Assembly: GCA_044506565.1 (NCBI GenBank)
Contig: JBIQKN010000094.1
Span: 1 to 9,186, forward strand
DNA from: Croceibacterium_A sp044506565
GTDB taxonomy: Bacteria; Pseudomonadota; Alphaproteobacteria; Sphingomonadales; Sphingomonadaceae
Direction: 5' to 3'
DNA length: 9,186 nucleotides
Shown here in pieces: positions 1 to 6,357 of this stretch. A program made the position numbers and the translations under genes. A model generated the notes under the pieces. The model had not been told where the DNA came from, made no database searches, and saw only the letters and a list, made by a program, of their open reading frames with translations. Every line of letters begins with the position of its first letter. Position 1 is the stretch's first letter.

Positions 1-1226
1 TCGGCGGGCAATACGGCGGCGCCGCAACGTTCGTCGCCGAGCATGCGCCGGAAGGGAAACGGGGGTTCTACACCAGCTTCATACAGACCACCGCCACGCT
101 CGGTCTGTTCGCGGCGCTGCTGGTGGTGATCGGCATCCGCACCGCGATGGGGCCCGAGGCCTTCGCCGACTGGGGCTGGCGCCTGCCGTTCTTCGCCTCC
201 GCGCTACTGCTCGGCGTCTCGTTGTGGATTCGCCTGCAGCTCAACGAGAGCCCGGTCTACCAGGAGATGAAGAACGCCGGCGCGACCTCGAAGGCGCCGC
301 TGACCGAGGCGTTCGGCAACTGGCGCAACGCCCGGCTGGTGCTGATCGCGCTGCTCGGTGCGGTCGCCGGGCAGGCGGTGGTCTGGTACACGGGCCAGTT
401 CTACGCGCTGTTCTATCTCGAGCGCGTGCTCAAGGTCGACGGCGCGACGGCCAATATCCTGATCGCCGTGGCGCTGGCGATCGGCACGCCGTTCTTTGTG
501 TTCTTCGGCTGGCTCAGCGACCGGATCGGCCGCAAGCCGATCATCCTCGCCGGCTGCGCGCTCGCCGCCGTGCTCTACTTCCCGCTGTTCTCGGCGCTGA
601 CCGCCGCCGCCAACCCGGAGCTGGCCCATGCGCAGGCGCGCGCACCGGTGACCGTCTACGCCGATCCGGCAACCTGCTCGGTCCAGTTCGACCCGATCGG
701 CCGGGCCGCGTTCGACCGGACCGGCTGCGACATCGCCAAGTCGGCGCTGGCTAAGGCCGGGATTCCCTACGAGAACCGCGCCACGCAAGGCGACACCGTG
801 GTCCAGGTCGGCAACGCCGAGGTCCCGGTCGCCGACAAGGCCAGCTTCGACGCCGCCCTGCCCGGCCTGCTCGCCGAGGCCGGCTACCCTGCCGCGGGCG
901 AGACGCCGGAGCTGAACACGCCGCTGGTGATCGCGATTCTTGTCGCGCTCGTGCTGCTGGTGACGATGGTCTACGGACCGATCGCCGCGCTGCTGGTCGA
1001 GCTGTTCCCGGCGCGCATCCGCTACACCGCGCTGAGCCTGCCCTACCACATCGGCAACGGCTGGTTCGGCGGCTTCCTGCCGACGATCTCGTTCGCCGTC
1101 GTCGCCGCCACCGGCGACATCTACGCCGGCCTGTGGTACCCGGTGGGCGTAGCCGCGCTCACGTTCGTGATCGGGCTGCTGTTCCTGCCCGAGACCTTCC
1201 GCCGAAGGATCGACCACGCGGGGTAG
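1..1226 (+). CDS. MFS transporter, metabolite:H+ symporter (MHS) type, 3' part of gene
   Basis: The reading frame is open from the left edge (first full codon at 3) to TAG at 1224-1226, giving 407 residues. The N-terminus, including the first helices, lies outside the window; family members are usually about 430-550 residues. The visible part opens with GGQYGGAATFVAEHAPEGKRG, the cytoplasmic signature of MHS symporters (shikimate/proline/alpha-ketoglutarate permease group). A second loop motif, GWLSDRIGRKP, is encoded at about 507-539. Hydrophobic helices flank both. A roughly 100-residue hydrophilic insertion (about 609-917) with two cysteines separates two C-terminal helices and should lie outside the membrane. 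The role is proton-coupled uptake of an organic acid or similar small metabolite; the substrate cannot be told. The GTG at 123 is inside a helix and is not the true start. The cupin gene follows after 22 bases, so co-transcription is likely. Confidence 0.88.
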   Translation, partial: GGQYGGAATFVAEHAPEGKRGFYTSFIQTTATLGLFAALLVVIGIRTAMGPEAFADWGWRLPFFASALLLGVSLWIRLQLNESPVYQEMKNAGATSKAPLTEAFGNWRNARLVLIALLGAVAGQAVVWYTGQFYALFYLERVLKVDGATANILIAVALAIGTPFFVFFGWLSDRIGRKPIILAGCALAAVLYFPLFSALTAAANPELAHAQARAPVTVYADPATCSVQFDPIGRAAFDRTGCDIAKSALAKAGIPYENRATQGDTVVQVGNAEVPVADKASFDAALPGLLAEAGYPAAGETPELNTPLVIAILVALVLLVTMVYGPIAALLVELFPARIRYTALSLPYHIGNGWFGGFLPTISFAVVAATGDIYAGLWYPVGVAALTFVIGLLFLPETFRRRIDHAG

Positions 1227-1248
1227 CGCACCGTCAGGGAGACCGCGA

Positions 1249-1947
1249 ATGCTGGCTGTCGTATCGCCGTTGCTTCTCGCCCTCCAACCGGCCCCTGCGC
1301 CGGAGCCGTCCCGGCCGCTGCCGCCGCCCGGCCCGATTCCCGGGCAATGCGCGGAGCCCGCGCGCGAAAACGCCGGGAAGCTCGGCTGCTACCTCGCCGC
1401 GGAGGTACGTCTCGAGGACCCGCCGGCCGAAATCCGCTGGCACCTGTTCCGCTTCACCGACGAGGCCGCCGCCCGCGCCGCCGCGGCGGATCACCGGTGG
1501 AGCGTCGTGACCTTCGCGCACGACCGCATCTGGCTGCACGTCCTCAGTCCGGAGCCTGTGGTGACCGCTCTCGCCGGCGAGCCGGTCGCGGCGATCGGAC
1601 CGATGCGGGTCCCGGGCGGGCGCCCGTTCGTCGCCCGCTTTCTCGAGGCGCGCTTCCCGCCGGGGATGATGACCCGCAACCATTCGCACCAGGGGCCGGA
1701 GGCGTTCTACGTGGTCGATGGCGTGCAATGCGTCGAGACGTCCGAGGCCAAGGTCCTGCTCGGTACAGGCGAGGGCTATCACTTTGACGCCGGGATCGCG
1801 CACGTGCAGTCGTCGCCGGGCGGGCGACGCAACATGGCGCTGGTGCTGTACCCCGAAGGCGAGCCATGGATGGACCTGACGCCCGACTGGACGCCAACCG
1901 GCTTCTGCAACGGCCCCGCCGAAGCTACGCCATCTTCGGCGGGTTGA
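1249..1947 (+). CDS. Small cupin-domain protein, probably exported
   Basis: 232 residues; the ATG is preceded by AGGGAG (1236-1241) at a 7-base spacing. The N-terminus (MLAVVSPLLLALQPAPA) looks like a short signal peptide or hydrophobic leader, followed by a Pro-rich linker, and the protein has four cysteines (34, 47, 161, 220), which fits the periplasm. Residues 139-158 match cupin motif 1 exactly, G-x5-HxH-x3-E-x6-G, giving predicted metal ligands H145, H147 and E151. Motif 2 is recognisable at residues 174-185, with Asp180 in place of the usual Pro and H185 as the fourth ligand; the usual Asn after it is absent. Residues 50-110 are not recognised. The enzyme activity, if any, is unknown. 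It sits 22 bases after the MHS transporter, probably in the same operon. Its last 23 bases overlap the convergent Bcr/CflA-like gene. Confidence 0.8.
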   Translation: MLAVVSPLLLALQPAPAPEPSRPLPPPGPIPGQCAEPARENAGKLGCYLAAEVRLEDPPAEIRWHLFRFTDEAAARAAAADHRWSVVTFAHDRIWLHVLSPEPVVTALAGEPVAAIGPMRVPGGRPFVARFLEARFPPGMMTRNHSHQGPEAFYVVDGVQCVETSEAKVLLGTGEGYHFDAGIAHVQSSPGGRRNMALVLYPEGEPWMDLTPDWTPTGFCNGPAEATPSSAG

Positions 1948-3166
1948 GCCGGCGAAACAGCTTGCCCCGCTCGCTGTAGGTGACCAGCACCAGCGCGCCG
2001 ATGCTGCAGATCAGCAGCGCATGGGCGAACGGCTGCGCGGTGCCGTCGTAGGCCTGGCCGATGACGAGGCCGACCACCGCCGCACCGAACATGCGGAAGA
2101 AGGTCTGGATCGAGCTCGCCGCACCGGCGATCGTCGCAAACGGCTGCATCGCGATCGAACCGAAGTTGGCGCCGAGGAACCCGAGCAGCCCGAGGTTGGT
2201 CGCCATCAGCGGGATGAACCAGGCGAGGCTGTCGGGCCGGTAATGCGAGGCCCAGACCTGCACCATGCTGACCGCGATGAACACGAACACACCCGTGTGC
2301 GACACGCGCCTGGCGCCGAACCGCTCGACGATCCGCGAGTTGACGAGGTTCGAGACGACCATCATCGCCGCGGTTCCGCCGAACACCAGCGGGAACGCGT
2401 CGCCCGCGGCGAAGTGTTCGCCGATCAGCTGCTGCGCCGAGTTCACGTAGCCGAAGACCGCGCCGATCAGCAGCATCGTCCCGAGCACATAGCCGATCGA
2501 GGCGCGGTTGATCAGCGCCACGCGCATGTTGCGCGCGATCACCGGGACGTCGATCCGCTGGCGGTTGGCCGGGTCGAGCGTCTCCGGCAACCGCAGGTAT
2601 ACCCAGGCCGCCGCGGCGACCGCCATAACCGCGAACAGCACGAACAGGAACCGCCAGCCGGCGAACAGCAGCACCGCCTGGCCGAAACTCGGGGCGATCA
2701 CCGGAACCGTGATGAATACTGCGCTCACCAGGCTCATCAGCCGGGCCATCCGGTCGCCTTCATACTGGTCGCGAATGATTGCGGTCGGGACGACCATCAG
2801 CCCCGCGGTCAACACGCCCTGCGCGCCGCGCAGGGCGAGCAGTACTCCGAAATCGTGCACCAGAGCGATCAACAGCGAGAACAGCGCGTAGGCCGCGAGC
2901 GACGCGAGCAGCAACGGTCGACGCCCGAAGCGGTCGGCAAAGGCGCCGGGCACGAGGCAGCCGATGCCGTTCGCCAGCAGGTAGACCGCCACCACAAGCT
3001 GCCGCCGGTTGCCCTCACCCGCCCCGAGCTCGTGCGCCATCTCGTCGAGTGCCGGCAGCATGGCGTCAATCGCCAGCGCGTTGAGGCTCATCAACAGGGC
3101 GACCATCACCACCAGCTCGCGCTGGCCGAGAAGTCTCTTGTCGTGGGTCCCGCCGGTGATCGTCAT
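1925..3166 (-). CDS. Bcr/CflA-type multidrug efflux MFS transporter (DHA1 family)
   Basis: 413 residues from the ATG at 3166, with about twelve hydrophobic helices. The first helix begins about 15 residues in (ELVVMVALLMSLNALAIDAM), as expected for the family. MFS motif A is present as GAFADRFGRRP after helix 2. RGAQGVLTAGLMVVPTAIIRD followed by an AP-rich helix is typical of Bcr/CflA proteins (bicyclomycin/chloramphenicol efflux). It should export drugs or small metabolites by proton antiport from the inner membrane; the substrate is not predictable. The frame stays open 25 codons further upstream to 3241, but that extension reads through the interspersed repeat and is hydrophilic, so the start was placed at 3166. 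AGGGGG at 3181-3186 is a rather distant (14 base) Shine-Dalgarno candidate. The gene is divergent from dinB and its stop overlaps the cupin gene. Confidence 0.87.
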   Translation of the reverse strand: MTITGGTHDKRLLGQRELVVMVALLMSLNALAIDAMLPALDEMAHELGAGEGNRRQLVVAVYLLANGIGCLVPGAFADRFGRRPLLLASLAAYALFSLLIALVHDFGVLLALRGAQGVLTAGLMVVPTAIIRDQYEGDRMARLMSLVSAVFITVPVIAPSFGQAVLLFAGWRFLFVLFAVMAVAAAAWVYLRLPETLDPANRQRIDVPVIARNMRVALINRASIGYVLGTMLLIGAVFGYVNSAQQLIGEHFAAGDAFPLVFGGTAAMMVVSNLVNSRIVERFGARRVSHTGVFVFIAVSMVQVWASHYRPDSLAWFIPLMATNLGLLGFLGANFGSIAMQPFATIAGAASSIQTFFRMFGAAVVGLVIGQAYDGTAQPFAHALLICSIGALVLVTYSERGKLFRRLNPPKMA

Positions 3167-3185
3167 GACCGGCGCCGTAGCCCCC

Positions 3186-3200
3186 TGTTGCACCGCAACA
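3186..3200. promoter_or_regulatory. Perfect 6-bp inverted repeat upstream of the efflux gene, possible operator
   Basis: TGTTGC-ACC-GCAACA is a perfect dyad with a 3-base centre, lying 20 bases upstream of the Bcr/CflA-like start codon in the divergent region shared with dinB. Its size and position fit a binding site for a small dimeric repressor (TetR or MarR type). No regulator gene is visible nearby. It could also be chance or an mRNA leader hairpin next to the ribosome binding site. Confidence 0.35.
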
Positions 3201-3207
3201 CAAGCCT

Positions 3208-3288
3208 CGTCATCCCGGCGCAAGCCGGGACCGCGTCCCACAAACGCGGCGCCGGTGGCATGTGGTCCCGGCTTTCGCCAGGATCACG
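3208..3288. repeat. REP-like palindromic interspersed repeat (GTCATCCCGGC...GCCGGGA type)
   Basis: Two 25-base arms face each other: 3208-3232 (CGTCATCCCGGCGCAAGCCG...) and 3264-3288. The reverse complement of one matches the other at 22 of 25 positions. A smaller stem, CCGCG (3231-3235) with CGCGG (3245-3249), lies in the central segment. Each arm also folds on itself (CCCGGC...GCCGGG). This is the general form of the short repeats scattered between genes in many alphaproteobacteria, often seen as a spurious VIPAQAG peptide when translated. It fills most of the divergent region between the efflux gene and dinB and ends 19 bases before the dinB start. Only one copy is in the window. Confidence 0.7.
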
Positions 3289-3307
3289 GGTTATCTAGGT
3301 TGCGGCC

Positions 3308-4408
3308 ATGGATGCCGACGAGGAAGCCGCGCCCGGCCTGCGCAAGATCATCCATGTCGACATGGATGCGTTCTTCGCCAGCGTCGAGCAGCGCGACAAT
3401 CCCGAGTTGCGCGGCAAGCCGGTGGCGGTCGGCGGGTCGAGCGGGCGCGGGGTGGTCGCCGCCGCCAGCTACGAGGCGCGCAAGTTCGGCGTGCGCTCGG
3501 CGATGCCCTCGCTGACCGCCAGGCGACTGTGCCCGGACCTGATCTTCCGCAAGGCCCGGTTCGACGTCTACGCCGCGGTCTCCCAACAGATCCGCGCGAT
3601 CTTCCGCGAGTTTACCCCGCACGTCGAACCGCTGAGCCTCGACGAGGCCTACCTCGACGTGACCGAGGACCTGCTCGGCATCGGCTCGGCGACCCGCATC
3701 GCGGAGATGATCCGCCAGCGGATTCGGGCCGAGACCCGGCTCACCGCGAGCGCCGGGGTCAGCTACAACAAGTTCCTCGCCAAGCTGGCGAGCGACCAGA
3801 ACAAGCCCGATGGCCTGTGCGTGATCCGGCCCGGCGAAGGCGCAAGGTTCGTCCAGTCGCTGCCGGTGCGGCGCTTCCACGGCGTCGGCCCGCGCGGGGC
3901 CGAGAAGATGGCCCGCCTCGGCATCGAGACCGGCGCCGACCTCGCGGCCCGGGACCTCGCCTTCCTGCGGCAGCATTTCGGCAGTTTCGCCGAGTACCTC
4001 TATCGCGCCGCGCGCGGGATCGACCTCAGGCCGGTACAGGCCAACCGCGCCCGCAAGTCGCTGGGCGGCGAGCGCACGTTCTTCGAGGACATCTCGAGCG
4101 GGCCGGCGCTGCGCGAGGCGCTCGACGGCATCCTCGACATCGTCTGGGAGCGAATCGCCGAAAAGGGCGCCCGCGGTCGCACGGTCACCCTCAAGATGAA
4201 GTACACCGACTTCCGCATCGTCACGCGCACTCGCTCGCTGGCCCAGCCGGTGGCCGGCAAGGCGGAGTTCGCCCGCATCGCGCGCGACCTGCTCGACGAA
4301 CAGCTGCCGCTGCCCCTGCCGATCCGGCTGATGGGCCTGACGCTGAGCGGGCTCGAGGGCGAAACCGAGTCGCGGCCGCGCGACGAGGCGCAGCTATCGC
4401 TGCTTTGA
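3308..4408 (+). CDS. dinB: DNA polymerase IV (Y-family translesion polymerase)
   Basis: 366 residues, the normal length for DinB. It carries out error-prone translesion synthesis past damaged bases. The catalytic metal-binding acids are D18 in HVDMDAFFASVEQ and D112/E113 in SLDEAYLDVT. F23 occupies the steric-gate position that excludes ribonucleotides. The fingers/palm segment TASAGVSYNKFLAKLASDQNKP follows, then a helix-hairpin-helix region around FHGVGPRGAEKMARLGI and the little-finger domain. The protein ends in QLSLL (362-366), a match to the beta-clamp-binding pentapeptide, which argues for an intact C-terminus. The Shine-Dalgarno is weak (AGG at 3297-3299). A -10-like TTATCT (3291-3296) close to the ATG raises the possibility of a very short or absent leader. 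No GTTC/GAAC LexA box of the alphaproteobacterial type is visible in 3167-3307. The last 15 bases overlap the convergent Nudix gene. Confidence 0.96.
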   Translation: MDADEEAAPGLRKIIHVDMDAFFASVEQRDNPELRGKPVAVGGSSGRGVVAAASYEARKFGVRSAMPSLTARRLCPDLIFRKARFDVYAAVSQQIRAIFREFTPHVEPLSLDEAYLDVTEDLLGIGSATRIAEMIRQRIRAETRLTASAGVSYNKFLAKLASDQNKPDGLCVIRPGEGARFVQSLPVRRFHGVGPRGAEKMARLGIETGADLAARDLAFLRQHFGSFAEYLYRAARGIDLRPVQANRARKSLGGERTFFEDISSGPALREALDGILDIVWERIAEKGARGRTVTLKMKYTDFRIVTRTRSLAQPVAGKAEFARIARDLLDEQLPLPLPIRLMGLTLSGLEGETESRPRDEAQLSLL

Positions 4409-4873
4409 GCGCGGCGCCTCGGCCTCGGCAATGGCGAGCCGTACCCGCCTGTCGAGGGGCGAGGGAAGCTCGGCCGGCGCGAACAGGCCCACCGCGACGA
4501 GTTCACGCATGTCGGGGGCCGGCACGCCGACGAGCCGGGCCGCGACCAGGTGGCGCAGGTCGCGCGACCCCGAGTCCTCGACCTCGCGCGCGCCCACGAG
4601 GACCGTCTCGGCGAGCGTGCAGCCCACTTCCTCGGCGATCTCGCGCCCGGCGGCGTGCAGCGGGTCTTCGTTCAGCCCCATCCCGCCCCCCGGCAGCGCC
4701 CACACCGGCGCGCCGTAGGAATGCCGCACCAGCAGCACACGACCGCGCTCGTCGAAGGCCACCACCTGGACGCTCGCCCGCTGCGGCTTGCGAATCCGCC
4801 ACCAAATCCGGCGCGCCCGGTTCGCTACACGGTAGAGCGCGCGGTGCAGCGGCGCAGGGATCAGGTGAAGCAT
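4394..4873 (-). CDS. Nudix hydrolase
   Basis: 159 residues. It hydrolyses a nucleoside diphosphate linked to another group; the particular substrate is not predictable. The Nudix box is complete at residues 63-85, G-x5-E-x7-REI-x-EE-x-G-C, within GGGMGLNEDPLHAAGREIAE. The beta strands before it (VQVVAFDERGRVLLVRHSYG) and WALPGGG are typical. The N-terminal 30 residues are basic and Trp-rich (RRIWWRIRK), unusual for the core domain, and could touch membrane or nucleic acid. The start codon lies inside the end of pgl (13-base overlap, same strand) with no clear Shine-Dalgarno, so translation is probably coupled to pgl. The C-terminus overlaps the last 15 bases of the convergent dinB gene, sharing the DNA that encodes the DinB clamp-binding motif. 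Confidence 0.9.
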   Translation of the reverse strand: MLHLIPAPLHRALYRVANRARRIWWRIRKPQRASVQVVAFDERGRVLLVRHSYGAPVWALPGGGMGLNEDPLHAAGREIAEEVGCTLAETVLVGAREVEDSGSRDLRHLVAARLVGVPAPDMRELVAVGLFAPAELPSPLDRRVRLAIAEAEAPRSKQR

Positions 4874-5481
4874 GTGACCGGCTGCAGCGCCGCGGCCAGC
4901 AGGCGAGCCACCGGCAGGTCGTTGTCGCCACGCGCGGCCGCTTCGAACACCGCGCGCTTGTCCGCGCCCCGGATGACGAACAGCAGCGCGTCGGAATCGA
5001 GCAGCGCCGGGATCGTCAGCGTGATGCGGTCGAACGGCGCCTCCGGGGGAAGCGGGTCGGGCGTGAGGCGCCGAACGGCTTGCGGATCGTCGGCTCGCGG
5101 GTCGGTGTCGGGAAACAGCGAGGCGATGTGGCCGTCACCGCCCATGCCGAGCCAGGCGAGCGCGAAATGCGGCACCGGCTGCACGGCGTTGAGCGTCACG
5201 ACCTCGGCGCCGACAGGCTCGAGCAGTGCGCGGATGCGGCCGGTGTTGCTTGCCGGGTGGTCCTCGGGAACCAGCCGGTCGTCGCCCGGCCAGACGGTTA
5301 CCCGGCTCCAGTCGAGGGGCATCTCCGCCAGCCGGGCGAGAATCGGGAACGGCGTCGACCCGCCCGGCACAGTGATCGCGATCCGTCCGGGGCTCGCCGA
5401 AAGGGCCCCTTCGAGGCGCTGCTTGAGCCAGTCGGCGATCGTCTCGTCGCCGGCGTTCTCGATGATCTCGACTTCGGCCAT
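4861..5481 (-). CDS. pgl: 6-phosphogluconolactonase (DevB/SOL type)
   Basis: 206 residues. It hydrolyses 6-phosphoglucono-delta-lactone to 6-phosphogluconate, the second step of the oxidative pentose-phosphate and Entner-Doudoroff routes, in the cytosol. Family motifs appear in order: VPGGSTP (38-44), GDDRLVP (66-72) with SN (78-79), LGMGGDGHIASLFP (111-124), and RITLTIPAL (152-160). It is shorter than the usual 220-250 residues. The helix that normally precedes the LGMGxDGH motif appears reduced (residues about 92-107), but the catalytic motifs are intact, so it should be active. AGGG (5486-5489) gives a short 4-base spacing to the ATG at 5481. The usual partners zwf and edd are not beside it. 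Instead it follows a membrane protein gene by 37 bases and overlaps the Nudix gene. Confidence 0.92.
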   Translation of the reverse strand: MAEVEIIENAGDETIADWLKQRLEGALSASPGRIAITVPGGSTPFPILARLAEMPLDWSRVTVWPGDDRLVPEDHPASNTGRIRALLEPVGAEVVTLNAVQPVPHFALAWLGMGGDGHIASLFPDTDPRADDPQAVRRLTPDPLPPEAPFDRITLTIPALLDSDALLFVIRGADKRAVFEAAARGDNDLPVARLLAAALQPVTCFT

Positions 5482-5518
5482 CGCGCCCTAGTAGCCGAGG
5501 CTGCCGCGCTGTCGAGCG

Positions 5519-6079
5519 TCACAACAGCCCGCGCGCGGTCAGCCCCGTCGCCAGCGCCGCGCAGACCAGCACTCCGCCGACGCCGAAGCGCAACAGGCGA
5601 AGCGGCATGCGCTGCTCCCATTCCGCGCCCATCGACCACGCCGCCGTGAACACCCCGGCGCTGCCAGCCGTACCGCCTGCGGCGGCGAGCCACGGGTTGC
5701 CGGTCGCCGCGGCGAGAGCGAAGACCAGGAAGCCGGCCGCGGCGGTCAGTTGTGCCGCGCTCAACACGAGCAGCACCGCGCCGAACGAACGCGTCGGCTC
5801 GGCGGGCGCCTTGCCCGGCCCCAGCAGCAACAGCTCGAGCCCCGCTAGCAGCAGCGCCAGTGCGACCAGCATGGTCTTGCCGTCGGGGACCAATTCGCCG
5901 GCGATGCCCGCGCCCAGGCGCGCCGCGAGCAGGCAGGCGATCAGGCACGCCAGGACGCCGGCGGCCAGCAGCACGCCGCCCCCGCCGAGCGCCGCGGAAA
6001 GCCGCGCCACCCGCACCGCCTCGCGCCCGCCGAGCGTGGCCAGCGCGGCAGCGATCAGGGCGAGGAAGAAGGACGGCAA
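5519..6079 (-). CDS. Six-helix membrane protein, remotely Gdt1/TMEM165 (UPF0016)-like
   Basis: 186 residues, very rich in Ala, Leu and Gly, with about six hydrophobic segments (roughly 2-16, 32-53, 68-87, 99-119, 126-150, 162-182). The two halves have a similar arrangement: helix 1 runs into LGGREAVRVARLSAALG, and helix 4 into AAQLTAAAGFLVFALAAATG. This resembles the repeated E-x-G-D-K/R-T/S segments of Gdt1/TMEM165 Mn2+/Ca2+ transporters. The acidic ion-binding residues of that motif are missing, so if related it is a degenerate member, and the function is unknown. The only possible start is TTG at 6079: the frame upstream contains no ATG or GTG before it enters the tRNA gene. There is no strong Shine-Dalgarno. 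It lies 25 bases downstream of tRNA-Gly on the same strand and may be transcribed with it. Confidence 0.68.
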   Translation of the reverse strand: MPSFFLALIAAALATLGGREAVRVARLSAALGGGGVLLAAGVLACLIACLLAARLGAGIAGELVPDGKTMLVALALLLAGLELLLLGPGKAPAEPTRSFGAVLLVLSAAQLTAAAGFLVFALAAATGNPWLAAAGGTAGSAGVFTAAWSMGAEWEQRMPLRLLRFGVGGVLVCAALATGLTARGLL

Positions 6080-6104
6080 GTCCGGATCAGACCGTTGGAG
6101 TGTC

Positions 6105-6178
6105 TGGAGCGGGTGAAGGGAATCGAACCCTCGTCGTAAGCTTGGGAAGCTTCTGCTCTACCATTGAGCTACACCCGC
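6105..6178 (-). tRNA. tRNA-Gly (anticodon CCC)
   Basis: The complementary strand folds into a full cloverleaf. The acceptor GCGGGTG (6172-6178) pairs perfectly with CACCCGC (6109-6115). The D arm is GCTC/GAGC, the anticodon loop is TTCCCAA (anticodon CCC), and the T arm is GAGGG/CCCTT with loop TTCGATT. The discriminator U is followed by an encoded CCA (6105-6107). The anticodon stem has four pairs plus a G-A mismatch at the outer position (27-43). It reads GGG codons. The gene has a plausible promoter just upstream. Confidence 0.96.
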
Positions 6179-6193
6179 CCGCTTGCAGGGGCG

Positions 6194-6223
6194 CTATTTG
6201 GAGAGTCCGCCGGGCGCGGTCAA
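6194..6223 (-). promoter_or_regulatory. Probable sigma-70 promoter of tRNA-Gly
   Basis: On the minus strand, TTGACC (6218-6223) and AAATAG (6194-6199) are separated by 18 bases, and the -10 element ends 15 bases before the mature tRNA. This is the expected geometry for a tRNA with a short leader. The -35 matches consensus at five of six positions; the -10 is weaker. Confidence 0.5.
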
Positions 6224-6248
6224 CTCCCCTCTCCGGCCCCGATGGATC

Positions 6249-6263
6249 ACGTTAGCGTTACCA
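6249..6263. promoter_or_regulatory. Candidate LacI-family operator upstream of the aldolase operon
   Basis: ACGTTAGCGTTACCA is an imperfect dyad centred on the GC at 6255-6257. The half sites GTTAGC and GTTACC (GGTAAC on the other strand) resemble operators bound by LacI/GalR-type sugar regulators in proteobacteria. It lies about 110 bases upstream of the aldolase start and 8 bases before a TTGACC (6271-6276) that could be a -35 element, although no good -10 follows. It is also upstream of the tRNA promoter on the other strand. No regulator gene is visible in the window. Confidence 0.3.
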
Positions 6264-6351
6264 TCGTACGTTGACCTTGTCTGTGGCCGGAATCGGACGC
6301 AAGGGCTATTGGATTGTCGTGGGTCGCACTCTATGCGCCCCGTGTCTTTTC

Positions 6352-6357
6352 AAGGAG
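6352..6357 (+). promoter_or_regulatory. Shine-Dalgarno AAGGAG fixing the aldolase start
   Basis: AAGGAG lies 11 bases before ATG 6369. It selects this start over the ATGs at 6183 and 6333 in the same open frame, which have no such site and would add residues with no counterpart in the aldolase family. Confidence 0.75.

Noticed and set aside
3167..3241. N-terminal extension of the Bcr/CflA-type protein to an ATG at 3241
   Set aside because: The extra 25 codons translate the palindromic repeat and precede a normal family N-terminus starting at 3166.
2021..3298. A 425-codon plus-strand frame opposite the efflux gene
   Set aside because: It is rich in Arg, His, Asp and Gln with no hydrophobic core or family motif, which is typical of the strand opposite a GC-rich membrane protein gene.
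3262..5649. A very long plus-strand open frame (795 codons) across dinB, Nudix and pgl
   Set aside because: It is a high-GC shadow: it runs out of frame through dinB and antisense through the Nudix and pgl genes, is extremely Arg/Ala/Pro-rich and matches no family, while the genes it covers carry clear catalytic motifs.
6130..6154. Inverted repeat AAGCTT...AAGCTT near 6138-6152 as a terminator or operator
   Set aside because: It is the anticodon stem-loop of tRNA-Gly.
6105..6178. tRNA-Gly as an integration (attachment) site for a mobile element
   Set aside because: No integrase gene and no direct repeat of the tRNA 3' end were seen in the window; the flanks are ordinary chromosomal genes.
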